This document shows, piece by piece, positions 49,779-59,923 of a stretch of 64,000 bases of DNA (position 1 is the stretch's first letter; the number at the start of each line of letters is the position of its first letter). Both the position numbers and the translations under genes were made by a program. Below the pieces are notes generated by a model. It saw only the letters and a program-made list of their open reading frames with translations, ran no database searches and was not told where the DNA came from. The DNA lies in assembly GCF_900250075.1 (NCBI RefSeq), contig NZ_LT977070.1, positions 3,080,894 through 3,144,893 on the forward strand, read 5' to 3'. This DNA is from Cupriavidus taiwanensis. GTDB lineage: Bacteria; Pseudomonadota; Gammaproteobacteria; Burkholderiales; Burkholderiaceae.

Positions 49779-51170
49779 TCAGTCAATGGTGGCTTCCGCG
49801 AATACGTTGACCCCGGTGCTGTCGACGTAGACGCGGTGCGAATGCGAGTGTTCGGGCAGCAGTTGCGCCATGCCCGCATCGTCGCGATAGATCAGGTACC
49901 ACTCGAGCAGGTGCTCCATGCCGAATTTCTCCGGATTGTCGGCATGGACGTTGGTCACCAGGATCTGGCCGCCGGGGCGCGAGCGCGAGGCAAAGTACGA
50001 CAGCAGCCGCGCGCAGACCTTGTCCGAAAGGTAGTCGAACAGGCCGGCGCAATAGACCGCGTCGAACTCGCGCGCGGCGGCATCGTCCGGGGAGATGCGC
50101 CGCTTGAGCAGTTCGTGCACCGACTGGTGCACCATCTCGACGGAAAACTTGTTGCCGGCGCTTTGGGCCGAGCGCTCGATCGAATTGCGCGTGTATTCCA
50201 GCGTTTCTTCGCTGAAATCAACCAGCTGGAACGACAGCAGCTCCGGGTTCGGGTATTCGCGCACGAAGCGCTGGATTTCGAAGGCCGGGCCGCAACCGAC
50301 ATTGAGCACGCGGAACGGCCGGCCGGCGGCGCGCGCGCGTTCGGCCTGGCGCGTGAGGAAATCGATCAGCAGGTCGATGCGATTGCGGTGCGCGGTCGCC
50401 ACCGCCGCCTTCAGGAAGGCGGTGTTGACGATCTGGAAGTAGGTGGTCGGGCCTTGCTGCGGATCGCCCAGGATCTGGTTCACCATTTCGTAGTCGCCGG
50501 CATAACCGAGCGGCTTGGTGAAGGTGCGGTAGACGAACGGCGCGCGCAGCAGCAAGGGATGCAGCGCCGACTGCGCGTAGGTGCGGTGCACCGGGGCGAT
50601 TTCGGCGTCCACGCGCTGGGCTTCGCCCTCGAGCCAGTCCAGGTAGGTCTTGGTCTTGGCCATGATCGGCGTGGCCAGCTCGTAGAAGACGTCCTGGCGC
50701 AGCTTGCCTTCGGTCTTGGGCAGCGACTCGGTCAGGTCGACCTGCTCGACCCAGCGCGACACTTCAGACAGGAAGGCGCGCATCTCGTTGACCACGATCT
50801 GGTAGTCGCGCCGGATGTTGAAACGCGTGTCCCAATCCTGCACGAACAGCTCGGCTTCGCGCGCGACCGACTTGGGCTCGTTGTTGAGATCGGACAACTC
50901 GCGCCACTCGTCGATCAGCGTCAGCGACACCACCGCGGTCAGGCCGGTGTTCACCAGGCTCATCACCACGGCCTTGCCGAGATAGGCATTCTTGGCGCCC
51001 ATGCGGACGCTGAGCTCGCTCAGCACCTCGCTGACCTGCACGATCGAATACGGGTTGTAGATTTCCATCACCAGAGATTTCCTCTGGAGATTGATGATCG
51101 TGCCCCGCACCTGCTCGCCCTGCGAGTTGCGGAAACTAACTACCGGATCGATTTGCGTTTTGGAGTACAC
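49779..51170 (-). CDS. phcB: PhcB: SAM-dependent methyltransferase for quorum signal synthesis
   Basis: Predicted to methylate a 3-hydroxy fatty acid to give a volatile methyl-ester signal (3-OH PAME or 3-OH MAME in R. solanacearum). The 463-residue product has an N-terminal PilZ-like stretch (residues 1-60, including QVRGTIINLQRKSLVMEIYN), a helical middle, and a class I methyltransferase domain from about 260. Motif I is VLNVGCGPAFE at 287-297, and an acidic FQLVDFSEETL follows. It starts with GTG at 51170; no ATG lies before the conserved region and the ribosome-binding site is weak. It is first in the phcB-S-R-Q operon. The acyl chain length made here cannot be read from sequence. Confidence 0.88.
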   Translation of the reverse strand: MYSKTQIDPVVSFRNSQGEQVRGTIINLQRKSLVMEIYNPYSIVQVSEVLSELSVRMGAKNAYLGKAVVMSLVNTGLTAVVSLTLIDEWRELSDLNNEPKSVAREAELFVQDWDTRFNIRRDYQIVVNEMRAFLSEVSRWVEQVDLTESLPKTEGKLRQDVFYELATPIMAKTKTYLDWLEGEAQRVDAEIAPVHRTYAQSALHPLLLRAPFVYRTFTKPLGYAGDYEMVNQILGDPQQGPTTYFQIVNTAFLKAAVATAHRNRIDLLIDFLTRQAERARAAGRPFRVLNVGCGPAFEIQRFVREYPNPELLSFQLVDFSEETLEYTRNSIERSAQSAGNKFSVEMVHQSVHELLKRRISPDDAAAREFDAVYCAGLFDYLSDKVCARLLSYFASRSRPGGQILVTNVHADNPEKFGMEHLLEWYLIYRDDAGMAQLLPEHSHSHRVYVDSTGVNVFAEATID

Positions 51171-51465
51171 GGTATAGCGCCAGGGAAAACCGGGAAACGC
51201 TGCGGGCCATACAGCCAGGGCAGAACGGCCGGGTACAGCATGAGGGGCGAGGGGGTCGCGGGAACGGCTACCGGTATCGGGACATGCAGCGAATGCTCAT
51301 AGTGATGCGCTCTGGCCAGTTGCGGGCATGGCTGCCCCCCGCCGTGGCAGGAGTCGCAATACCCCGGATCATGGTGGATTGCCGCGGGCCATTGTACTGT
51401 GCCCGTCGCAACTCGCACAACAAAGTGCCCTGGCGGCCCCCCCGCATGGTGCAATACAACAAAAA
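51171..51465 (-). promoter_or_regulatory. Upstream region of the phcBSRQ operon
   Basis: About 300 bp without a gene between phcB and the YceI terminator. A candidate promoter on the minus strand is TTGTGC (51415-51420), 18 bases, then TACAAT (51391-51396). It would leave a leader of roughly 210 bases before the GTG of phcB. The -10 is good (5 of 6) and the -35 is poor (3 of 6). Confidence 0.35.
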
Positions 51466-51487
51466 AAGGCCGGCATGAGCCGGCCTT
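51466..51487 (-). terminator. Terminator after the first YceI gene
   Basis: AAGGCCGGC and GCCGGCCTT pair perfectly around ATGA. On the minus strand the stem runs into TTTTTTTGTTG. It lies 36 bp past the stop codon at 51523. Confidence 0.9.
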
Positions 51488-51522
51488 GACTACGGTCTCG
51501 CCCGCCGCAGCGGGCCGCGCGC

Positions 51523-52113
51523 TCAGTCGGCGCGCACGCCTTCCACCTGGATGGCGAGCTTGACTTCGGGCTTGAAGCCCATCTTGACGCCATAGTCCAG
51601 GCCGAAATCGGCCCGGTTGAACTGGCCCACGGCGTCGGCGCCGCAGGCTTCGCGCTTGAGCATCGGGTGCTGGATGCACTTGAATTCGCGGATTTCCAGC
51701 TTGACCGGCTTGGATACGCCGCGCAGCGTCAGCACGCCGTCGACCTCGGTCGGCACGTCGCCCTTGAACTTGGAGAACTTGCCCTTGTAGGTGGCCTCGG
51801 GGAAGGCTTGCACGTCGAACATGTCAGGGCCCTTGGCGTGCTGGTTCAGCTTGGCATTGCCGAAATCGATCGAAGCCGGGTCGATGTTGACCTCGACCGA
51901 GCCCGCCTTGGCGGCGCGGTCCAGCGTCACCACGCCGCTGGACTTGTCGAACTTGCCGCGCCAGGTCGACAGGCCGCCCAGGTGGTCGGCCTCGAAGCTG
52001 GGATAGGTATGGGTCGGATCGAGGTTGTACGTCACGGTATTGGCCGAAGCCACGCCGAAGGCGGCGGTTGCGGAAACGGCCGCGACGGCGGCAACGAGGG
52101 AACGCAGTTTCAT
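51523..52113 (-). CDS. YceI family periplasmic protein (first copy)
   Basis: Periplasmic lipocalin-like protein of 196 residues; family members bind polyisoprenoid or amphiphilic lipids. A signal peptide is clear ([20 protein letters not shown], cleavage probably after VASA). The mature part shows the YceI pattern [37 protein letters not shown] and [11 protein letters not shown], and contains one CxxxxxxxxxC pair ([14 protein letters not shown]). I start at the ATG at 52113. It is the last of three minus-strand genes, after a second YceI gene and cytochrome b561. Confidence 0.9.
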   Translation of the reverse strand: MKLRSLVAAVAAVSATAAFGVASANTVTYNLDPTHTYPSFEADHLGGLSTWRGKFDKSSGVVTLDRAAKAGSVEVNIDPASIDFGNAKLNQHAKGPDMFDVQAFPEATYKGKFSKFKGDVPTEVDGVLTLRGVSKPVKLEIREFKCIQHPMLKREACGADAVGQFNRADFGLDYGVKMGFKPEVKLAIQVEGVRAD

Positions 52114-52188
52114 GGTGTCTCCCGACAAATCAGGGTTGGGATGGAGCGGTTCAGGTAAGTCCTGGGGTACGTCAGCGGAATGCCGGCC

Positions 52189-52770
52189 TTACTTCTTGGC
52201 CAGCACGATACGGAATTTGATCTGGACGTCGTCGGCGACCACGGAGGTGTCCTTCCATTCGCCGTCGCCGATATTGAACGCGGTGCGCTTGATCGGCAGC
52301 GCGCCCTCGAACACCTGCGCGCCGCCCTCCTGGCGGTAGGTGGCGGGCACCACCACGTCCACGGTCTTGCCCTTGATGGTCAGCTTGCCGGCCACGTCGT
52401 ACTTGCCCGGCGTGCCGTTCTTGATGCTGGTCGACTGGAACACCGCCTTGGGGTACTTGGCGGCGTCGAACCAGTCCTTGCCCTTCACTTCCTTGGTGGT
52501 CTCGGCATCGCCGATCTCGAAGCTGGCCACGTCGATCTCGATCTTGGCCGTCGATGTCGCCAGCTTGGCGGGGTCGAAGCTGACGTTGGCGTCGAACTTC
52601 TTGAACTTGCCTTCCATCGGCACGCCGATCTGGCGCGCCACCGCGGTCACCGAACTCTTGGCGGCGTCGACCTGGGCCCAGGCCAGGTTGGCGGCGATGC
52701 CGGTGGCGGCCAGCACGGCAACCAGGGTGGCACGGAGAGGGGCCGAGCCGCGGCGGGAATTGCGTTTCAT
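52189..52770 (-). CDS. YceI family periplasmic protein (second copy)
   Basis: Paralogue of the neighbouring YceI protein, 193 residues. An N-terminal basic and hydrophobic signal peptide ends near ANLAWA. The mature barrel shows IGVPMEGKFKKFDANVSFDP, the WFDAAKYPKAVFQS strand pair and a terminal KFRIVLAKK. It lacks the Cys pair of its neighbour. A cytochrome b561 gene lies 66 bp upstream; YceI/b561 gene pairs are frequent in proteobacteria and are thought to link lipid or quinone binding to the membrane redox chain, although the function is not settled. Confidence 0.9.
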   Translation of the reverse strand: MKRNSRRGSAPLRATLVAVLAATGIAANLAWAQVDAAKSSVTAVARQIGVPMEGKFKKFDANVSFDPAKLATSTAKIEIDVASFEIGDAETTKEVKGKDWFDAAKYPKAVFQSTSIKNGTPGKYDVAGKLTIKGKTVDVVVPATYRQEGGAQVFEGALPIKRTAFNIGDGEWKDTSVVADDVQIKFRIVLAKK

Positions 52771-52836
52771 CTGGGAAAACTCCTGTCAGGGACGGCGCAG
52801 CCGCGCCGCGGAACGAAAATGGTTGGCGCGCGAGGT

Positions 52837-53391
52837 TCAGCGCAGGAACGGCAGCATCCGGCCCAGCGTGCCGTCGCGGTCGACAAACTGGTGCTTCACC
52901 GCCGCCGCCGCATGGACAACGACCACCGCGGCCATCAGGTAGTTCAGCCAGATATGGGTGAACTTCAGCACTTCCTTCAGCGCATCGCTTTTCTCGATCA
53001 GCGCCGGCATCTTCCACAGGCCCAGGTAGACCACCGGCACGCCCGCGGCCGAGCTGTACAGGTAGCCGCTGATCGGCACGATCACGATCAGCAGGTACAG
53101 CAGATGATGGGCCCCGGCCGCCGCCCTGGCCTGCCACGCCGGGGTGCCGGGCGCGACCGGCGGCGCGGCGTGGGTGGCGCGCCACAGCACGCGCAGCACG
53201 GCGATGGCGAAGATCGTCACGCCCAGCCACTTGTGCCAGGAGTACAGCTTGAGCTTGGTCGGCGTCAGCCCGGGAATGCCGGTCATGTACAGGCCCAGCC
53301 CGAATGCGGCGAATATGGCCAGCGCCACCAGCCAGTGCAGGGCAATCGCGGTGGCACCGTAGCCGGCGGGGGCAGTGGCGGTAGAACGCAT
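52837..53391 (-). CDS. Cytochrome b561 family protein
   Basis: Di-heme b-type inner-membrane cytochrome of 184 residues with four transmembrane helices. Candidate heme ligands are histidines in IALHWLVALAIF (helix 1), LYSWHKWLGV (helix 2), AAAGAHHLLYLLIV (helix 3) and FTHIWLNYLMA plus VVVHAAAAVKHQF (helix 4). It is the first gene of the b561-YceI-YceI group. The relatives transfer electrons between quinol and soluble acceptors, or superoxide in E. coli CybB; no partner is proven here. Confidence 0.9.
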   Translation of the reverse strand: MRSTATAPAGYGATAIALHWLVALAIFAAFGLGLYMTGIPGLTPTKLKLYSWHKWLGVTIFAIAVLRVLWRATHAAPPVAPGTPAWQARAAAGAHHLLYLLIVIVPISGYLYSSAAGVPVVYLGLWKMPALIEKSDALKEVLKFTHIWLNYLMAAVVVVHAAAAVKHQFVDRDGTLGRMLPFLR

Positions 53392-53611
53392 CGGATTCCT
53401 CTCGCCCGCGGCACGGGCGTTTCACAATTTTGGGGAAGGCAACGGCCGGATCCACCCGCCCGTGCGCTGACGATTCTCGCATTATTGCGGTCGGATGTGC
53501 GCCGGTGCAGGACAGTCCTTCATTAAGTTATTCAAATGCTTTGAAGCGACATTCTGGCGCACGCGTCACAACGACGCACCAGGAGTCAGTGGAGCATGCC
53601 GAAAAAACAAA

Positions 53612-53636
53612 AAAGCCATCCCGCGGGGATGGCTTT
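53612..53636 (-). terminator. Terminator after purB
   Basis: AAAGCCATCCC and GGGATGGCTTT pair over 11 bp around GCG. On the minus strand TTTTGTTTTTTC follows. The remaining gap up to the b561 start (53392-53611) must hold the b561 promoter; I see no clear boxes. Confidence 0.9.
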
Positions 53637-53673
53637 CCTTTCCGGCGCCGGCTGGCGGCGGGTGAAAGTGGCG

Positions 53674-55185
<1,512 letters not shown>

Positions 55186-55300
55186 TTACCACCCCTGCCC
55201 CCGCTCCGGGCGGCGCCAAAGCGCGACCGCGGGGCATCGGTGCGCGAACCCGCATTCGCCATGCGCCGCGGGTATACTCGCGCACGCCGTTCCAGTAGCC

Positions 55301-55377
55301 TGTTATGAAGTGCATCGGGCAAGCCATCGCTGCCTCCCCGCCGCCGCTGCCGCCGAGCGACGATGCACTTCATAACA
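55301..55377. repeat. Perfect 17-bp inverted repeat upstream of the GST gene
   Basis: TGTTATGAAGTGCATCG at 55301-55317 is repeated exactly in inverse orientation (CGATGCACTTCATAACA) at 55361-55377, with 43 bp between. A possible -10 box TATACT lies at 55273-55278, so in RNA the stem would be part of the gst leader, ending just before the AAGGGGAG ribosome-binding site. The rest of the 55051-55393 divergent gap is GC-rich and without recognisable genes. Confidence 0.9.
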
Positions 55378-55393
55378 AGCTCAAGGGGAGAAC

Positions 55394-56008
55394 ATGAAGC
55401 TGTATGCATCCCGGACCAGCCCGTACGCGCGCAAGGTGCGCGTGGTGATGGCGGAGAAGAAGATCGAGTGCCAGCTGATCGAAGAGGACGTCTGGTCGCC
55501 TGAAACCCGGATCGGGCAGTACAACCCGCTGGGCAAGGTGCCGTGCCTGGTGATGGAAGATGGCGGCGCGATCTTCGACTCGCGCGTGATCGTAGAGTAT
55601 GTCGACACGCTGACGCCGGTCAGCCGGCTGATCCCGCAGGGCGGGCGCGAGCGCCTGGAAGTGCGCTGCTGGGAAGCGCTGGCCGACGGCCTGCTCGACG
55701 CCGCGCTGCTGGTGCGCCTGGAGGCCACCCAGCGCGAGCCGCACGAGCGCAGCGAGCGCTGGGTGCAGCGCCAGCGCGGCAAGATCGACGCGGCACTGGT
55801 GGCCATGGCGCACGGCCTGGCCGACCGCCCCTTCTGCACCGGCACGCATTACTCGCTGGCCGACGTGGCGGTGGGCTGCGCGCTGTCCTACCTGGACTTC
55901 CGCTTCCCGGACATTGCCTGGCGCGAACGCCATCCGAACCTGGCGGCGCTGGAAGAAAAGCTGTCGAAGCGCCAGTCGTTCATCGATACCGAGCCGCCGC
56001 GCGGCTGA
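55394..56008 (+). CDS. Glutathione S-transferase family protein
   Basis: Two-domain GST-fold protein of 204 residues. The thioredoxin-like N-terminal domain is KLYASRTSPYARKVRVVM, with Ser/Tyr rather than Cys at the usual catalytic place, then NPLGKVPCLVMEDG and IFDSRVIVEYVD. The all-helical C-terminal domain (about 85-204) has the N-capping segment SLADVAVGCALSYLDFRF. A position between purB and mnmA is conserved in related beta-proteobacteria. Substrate unknown; detoxification is the general role. AAGGGGAG precedes the ATG, and a perfect 17-bp inverted repeat lies directly upstream. Confidence 0.9.
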   Translation: MKLYASRTSPYARKVRVVMAEKKIECQLIEEDVWSPETRIGQYNPLGKVPCLVMEDGGAIFDSRVIVEYVDTLTPVSRLIPQGGRERLEVRCWEALADGLLDAALLVRLEATQREPHERSERWVQRQRGKIDAALVAMAHGLADRPFCTGTHYSLADVAVGCALSYLDFRFPDIAWRERHPNLAALEEKLSKRQSFIDTEPPRG

Positions 56009-56025
56009 TGGCCTGTCTCGTGACG

Positions 56026-56053
56026 AAAACACCCGCCCGGCGCGGGTGTTTTT
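56026..56053. terminator. Bidirectional terminator between gst and mnmA
   Basis: AAAACACCCGC and GCGGGTGTTTTT pair around CCGGC, with A and T runs on the two sides. It lies between convergent genes and can stop both. Confidence 0.9.
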
Positions 56054-56068
56054 GTCTGTGGCGCCGGC

Positions 56069-57154
56069 TTACTGGATGATCCCGCCGCCCAGGCAGATAT
56101 CCCCGTCATACAGCACCGCCGACTGGCCGGGCGTGACCGCCCATTGCGGCTCGGCAAACGCCAGCGTCAGCGCATCGGCGTCGACCGCCTGCACCGCGCA
56201 GGCGGCATCGCTCTGGCGATAGCGGGTCTTGGCCGCCATCGCCGCGCCCGCGGCGGGCGGCTCGCCGGCCACCCAGGACAGGTCCGACGCGGTCAGCACC
56301 GGCGTCAGCAGCCACGGATGGTCGTGGCCCTGCACCACATAAAGCGTGTTGTTGGCCATGTCCTTGCGCGCGACATACCAGGCGTCGCCGTTGCCGTCGC
56401 GGCTGCCGCCCAGGCCGATGCCCTTGCGCTGGCCCAGCGTGTAGAAGGCCAGGCCGATATGCTCGCCGACCACCTTGCCCTCGGGCGTCTTCATCGGCCC
56501 CGGTTTGGTGGGCAGGTAGCGGTTCAGGAAGTCGCGGAACGGGCGTTCGCCGATAAAGCAGATGCCGGTCGAATCCTTCTTCTTCGCATTGGGCAGGCCG
56601 ATTTCGGCGGCGATCTCGCGCACGCGCGTTTTCGGGATCTCGCCCAGCGGGAACAGCGTGCGCGACAGCTGCGCCTGGTTCAGCCGGTGCAGGAAGTAGC
56701 TCTGGTCCTTGGTATGGTCGAGCGCCTTGAGCAGCTCGAAGCGGCCGGCCGGGTTCTGGCGCACGCGCGCATAGTGGCCGGTGGCGATGGTTTCCGCGCC
56801 CAGCGACATGGCATGGTCCAGGAACGCCTTGAACTTGATCTCGGCATTGCACAGCACATCCGGATTGGGCGTGCGGCCGGCCGAGTATTCGCGCAGGAAG
56901 TCGGCGAAGACGCGGTCCTTGTATTCGGCGGCAAAGTTGACCGCCTCCACGTCGACGCCGATCAGGTCGGCCACCGAGACCACATCGAGCCAGTCCTGGC
57001 GCGTGGAGCAGTATTCGCTGTCATCATCGTCTTCCCAGTTCTTCATGAACAGGCCGATGACCTCGTAGCCCTGCTGCTTGAGCAGCCACGCCGTGACCGA
57101 CGAATCGACCCCGCCGGACATCCCCACCACGACACGCTTGGCGGCACCGCTCAC
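56069..57154 (-). CDS. mnmA: tRNA-specific 2-thiouridylase MnmA
   Basis: Thiolates U34 of tRNA Lys, Glu and Gln. I start at the GTG at 57154, overlapping the Nudix stop codon (GTGA), which gives 361 residues. The PP-loop SGGVDSS lies at 13-19. The two catalytic cysteines are Cys102 ([11 protein letters not shown]) and Cys199 ([10 protein letters not shown]), the same numbers as in the E. coli enzyme, which supports this start. The C-terminal part has QRKGIGLGG and ends [11 protein letters not shown], the usual MnmA terminus. It is co-transcribed with the Nudix gene. Confidence 0.96.
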   Translation of the reverse strand: MSGAAKRVVVGMSGGVDSSVTAWLLKQQGYEVIGLFMKNWEDDDDSEYCSTRQDWLDVVSVADLIGVDVEAVNFAAEYKDRVFADFLREYSAGRTPNPDVLCNAEIKFKAFLDHAMSLGAETIATGHYARVRQNPAGRFELLKALDHTKDQSYFLHRLNQAQLSRTLFPLGEIPKTRVREIAAEIGLPNAKKKDSTGICFIGERPFRDFLNRYLPTKPGPMKTPEGKVVGEHIGLAFYTLGQRKGIGLGGSRDGNGDAWYVARKDMANNTLYVVQGHDHPWLLTPVLTASDLSWVAGEPPAAGAAMAAKTRYRQSDAACAVQAVDADALTLAFAEPQWAVTPGQSAVLYDGDICLGGGIIQ

Positions 57155-57642
57155 GACTGCGCCCCCGCTTGCAGCACTGACGGGTGCGTGTACAGGGCGT
57201 CCAGCGCAAAGCGCTTGCCGGCCAGGTAGTCGTCCACGCACGCCATCACCAGCGGCGAACGATGGCGCTCCGGGCACGCGCGCAGTTCGTCGGCACCCAT
57301 CCAGACGGTGCGCACGATGCCGGTGTCGAGCTGGCGACCGGCGTCGAGCGACCCCAGGTCGCCGGTAAAGGCGAAGCGCACGTAGGTCACGTCGCCGCCG
57401 GTGCGCGACGACAGCGAACGCCCCATGTAGCAGCCCAGCAGCGCGCGCGGCTCGAAGGTGTGGGCGGTTTCTTCCAGGGTTTCGCGGATCACGGCGCGGA
57501 TCAGGCTTTCGCCCGGATCCAGGTGCCCTGCGGGCTGGTTCAGGCGCAGCCCGTCGGCGGTTTCCTCTTCCACCAGCAGGAACCGGCCGCCGCGCTCGAT
57601 CACGGCGGCAACGGTCACGCTGGCATTCCAGTCACTTGACAT
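57151..57642 (-). CDS. Nudix hydrolase (NudJ-like)
   Basis: Hydrolase of nucleoside-diphosphate-linked compounds, 163 residues from the ATG at 57642 ([16 protein letters not shown]); a TTG nine bases upstream is an alternative. The Nudix box reads [20 protein letters not shown] followed by TA, so the usual G after EEx is Ala. Catalytic glutamates are in RETLEE. The box is preceded by NQPAG. The arrangement nudJ-mnmA is conserved in E. coli as well, which supports the NudJ-like label (phosphatase of thiamin and prenyl pyrophosphates in E. coli). Confidence 0.88.
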   Translation of the reverse strand: MSSDWNASVTVAAVIERGGRFLLVEEETADGLRLNQPAGHLDPGESLIRAVIRETLEETAHTFEPRALLGCYMGRSLSSRTGGDVTYVRFAFTGDLGSLDAGRQLDTGIVRTVWMGADELRACPERHRSPLVMACVDDYLAGKRFALDALYTHPSVLQAGAQS

Positions 57643-57889
57643 GATGCTCAATTTTTAGGCAATCCCGCATTCTACCGGTTGCGGGCCCATCGTGCAGCGC
57701 CGCGGGAGCCACCGGCGCCCCACGTTCCAGGGCCCGGCAAAAGCCGACCGGCCGGTCACCATTGCAAGTCAGATTCCTGTAAGCTGCGGAAAAATTGTGC
57801 GCTGCGGCTTGACTGGATCCGGCAGCGCGCACGGGCCAGACGTCGGTCCGTCCAACCAGACAAGACGCCAGCTAAAGGAGAAATTGACG

Positions 57890-59011
57890 ATGTACATCGG
57901 CATCCCGCAGGAGACGCGGGCCGGCGAGACTCGCGTCGCCGCCACCCCGGAGACCGTCAAGAAATACGTCGCCCAGGGCCACAAGGTGGTGGTGCAGGCC
58001 GGTGCCGGCCTGAACGCCAGCCAGCCCGACAGCGCGTATGAGGCGGTCGGCGCCACCATCGGCAGCGCCGCCGACGCGCTCGGCGCACAGATGGTGCTCA
58101 AGGTGCGCGCACCCGATGCCGCCGAACTGGCGCAGATGAAGCCCGGCGCGGTGCTGGTGGGCATGCTCAATCCCTTCGATGCCGAGAACAACGCGCGCAT
58201 GTCCGCCGCGAACATCACCGCCTTCGCGCTCGAGGCCGCGCCGCGCACCACGCGCGCGCAGAGCATGGACGTGCTGTCGTCGCAGGCCAATATCGCCGGC
58301 TACAAGGCCGTGCTGGTGGCCGCGCACCACTACCAGCGCTTCATGCCGATGCTGATGACCGCCGCCGGCACCGTCAAGGCCGCGCGCGTGCTGATCCTGG
58401 GCGCGGGCGTCGCTGGCCTGCAGGCGATTGCCACCGCCAAGCGCCTGGGCGCGGTGATCGAAGCCTCGGACGTGCGCCCCGCGGTCAAGGAGCAGATCGA
58501 ATCGCTCGGCGGCAAGTTCCTCGACGTGCCGTTCCTGACCGACGAAGAGCGCGAGATCGCGCAGGGCGTGGGCGGCTATGCGCGCCCGATGCCGCCGGAC
58601 TGGATGAAGCGCCAGGCCGAGCTGGTGCACCAGCGCGCCATCCAGGCCGACATCGTCATCACCACCGCGCTGATCCCGGGCCGCAAGGCGCCGGTGCTGC
58701 TGCAGGAAGCGACGGTGCAGCAGATGAAGCCGGGCTCGGTGGTGGTCGACCTGGCCGCCGCGCAGGGTGGCAACTGCCCGCTGACGGTGGCCGACCAGGT
58801 GGTCAACCACAACGGCGTGATCCTGATCGGACATACCAACCTGGCCAGCATGGTCGCGGCCGACGCCTCGGCGCTCTATGCCCGCAACGTGCTGGACTTC
58901 CTCAAGCTGGTCGTCGACAAGGACGGCCAGTTCACGCTCAACCTCGAAGACGACATCGTCGCCGCCTGCCTGATGTGCAGGGACGGCCAGGTCGTGCGCG
59001 AGGCGGCGTAA
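57890..59011 (+). CDS. pntAA: NAD(P) transhydrogenase subunit alpha, part 1 (NAD-binding domain I)
   Basis: Soluble NAD(H)-binding domain of the proton-pumping transhydrogenase, 373 residues. It has the N-terminal MYIGIPQETRAGETRVAATP, RAQSMDVLSSQANIAGYKAV (split: RAQSMDVLSSQ, ANIAGYKAV), a Rossmann VLILGAGVAGLQAIATA, and the mobile-loop region GGYARPMPPDWMKRQ. The membrane part of alpha is encoded separately by pntAB, as in Rhodospirillum. AAAGGAG precedes the ATG. panD intervenes before pntAB. The operon exchanges reducing power between NADH and NADPH using the proton gradient. Confidence 0.95.
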   Translation: MYIGIPQETRAGETRVAATPETVKKYVAQGHKVVVQAGAGLNASQPDSAYEAVGATIGSAADALGAQMVLKVRAPDAAELAQMKPGAVLVGMLNPFDAENNARMSAANITAFALEAAPRTTRAQSMDVLSSQANIAGYKAVLVAAHHYQRFMPMLMTAAGTVKAARVLILGAGVAGLQAIATAKRLGAVIEASDVRPAVKEQIESLGGKFLDVPFLTDEEREIAQGVGGYARPMPPDWMKRQAELVHQRAIQADIVITTALIPGRKAPVLLQEATVQQMKPGSVVVDLAAAQGGNCPLTVADQVVNHNGVILIGHTNLASMVAADASALYARNVLDFLKLVVDKDGQFTLNLEDDIVAACLMCRDGQVVREAA

Positions 59012-59068
59012 CTCCAACGGGCGCAGCGCGCCCACTGCTTTCGCTTCAGATATAAGGACGTATCACCC

Positions 59069-59431
59069 ATGCAACGCATCATGCTCCGCGCCAAGCTCCA
59101 CCGCGTCACCGTGACGCAGGCGGACCTCAACTACGAGGGTTCGTGCGGCATCGACCAGGACCTGCTGGACGCTGCCGACATGAAGGAGTTCGAGAAGATC
59201 GAGCTGTACAACGTCAACAACGGCGAGCGCTTCTCCACCTACATCATCAAGGGCGAGCGCGGCAGCGGCGAGATCTCGCTGAACGGCGCCGCCGCGCGCC
59301 GCGCGCACCTGGGCGACCAGCTGATCATCTGCACCTATGCGCCGATGACGGACGAGGAAATCGCCACGTACAAGCCCAAGGTCATCCTGGTGAACGAGAA
59401 GAACGGCATCAAGGAAATCAAGAAGGTCTGA
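59069..59431 (+). CDS. panD: Aspartate 1-decarboxylase (pyruvoyl enzyme)
   Basis: Makes beta-alanine for pantothenate and coenzyme A. The 120-residue proenzyme has the self-processing site Gly24-Ser25 in NYEGSCGID; cleavage gives the pyruvoyl group at Ser25. Lys9 ([12 protein letters not shown]), Tyr58 region ([12 protein letters not shown]) and [17 protein letters not shown] are conserved. It is inserted between pntAA and pntAB on the same strand with short gaps, an unusual neighbour for PanD. panB is about 49 kb away in the window. Confidence 0.96.
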   Translation: MQRIMLRAKLHRVTVTQADLNYEGSCGIDQDLLDAADMKEFEKIELYNVNNGERFSTYIIKGERGSGEISLNGAAARRAHLGDQLIICTYAPMTDEEIATYKPKVILVNEKNGIKEIKKV

Positions 59432-59441
59432 CGCCTTGCGC

Positions 59442-59465
59442 CCCTCTCCCGCCAGCGGGAGAGGG
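59442..59465. repeat. REP-like palindrome between panD and pntAB
   Basis: CCCTCTCCCGC and GCGGGAGAGGG form an 11-bp perfect stem around CA, starting 11 bp past the panD stop. It belongs to the same family as the copies near pabB, lrgA and proC, and may stabilise or trim the mRNA 3' end of pntAA-panD. Confidence 0.8.
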
Positions 59466-59581
59466 AGCACGCGATAGGCCGTTTTGAGCCAATGGCCGTT
59501 GGCGTGTCCCACCGTAATACTGCAAAGAACAATCACAGCAACACGCAGCATCCCGGTTTCAAAGCAACGGAGGAGAAGTCG

Positions 59582-59923
59582 ATGGAGATGGTGAACCACA
59601 CGGTGATCAACCTGATCATCTTCGTGCTGGCGATCTACGTGGGTTACCACGTGGTCTGGACGGTCACGCCGGCCCTGCATACGCCCCTGATGGCGGTAAC
59701 CAACGCGATCTCGGCCATCATCATCGTCGGCGCCATGCTCGCCGCGGGCCTGACCGAAGGCGGCGTCGGGCGCGTGATGGGCACGCTGGCGGTGGCATTG
59801 GCGGCGGTCAACGTGTTCGGCGGCTTCCTGGTGACCCAGCGCATGCTGGAGATGTTCAAGAAGAAGGAACCGAAGGCGAAGGCGCCCGAGGGCAAGCCGG
59901 CACTGGCCAAGGAGGGCGCGTGA
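59582..59923 (+). CDS. pntAB: NAD(P) transhydrogenase subunit alpha, part 2 (membrane segment)
   Basis: Small membrane subunit of the proton-translocating transhydrogenase, 113 residues with three hydrophobic helices (about 8-26, 36-56 and 62-82) and a Lys/Ala/Pro-rich tail. It corresponds to the C-terminal third of E. coli PntA. The [19 protein letters not shown] block is diagnostic. GGAGGAGAAG lies upstream of the ATG at 59582; a second ATG two codons on is possible. pntB begins on the last base of its stop codon. Confidence 0.94.
   Translation: MEMVNHTVINLIIFVLAIYVGYHVVWTVTPALHTPLMAVTNAISAIIIVGAMLAAGLTEGGVGRVMGTLAVALAAVNVFGGFLVTQRMLEMFKKKEPKAKAPEGKPALAKEGA

Noticed and set aside
55301..55377. 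Interpreting the 17-bp inverted repeat as a standard Rho-independent terminator
   Set aside because: The 43-base loop is too long, no T run follows, and it lies upstream of gst rather than after any gene.
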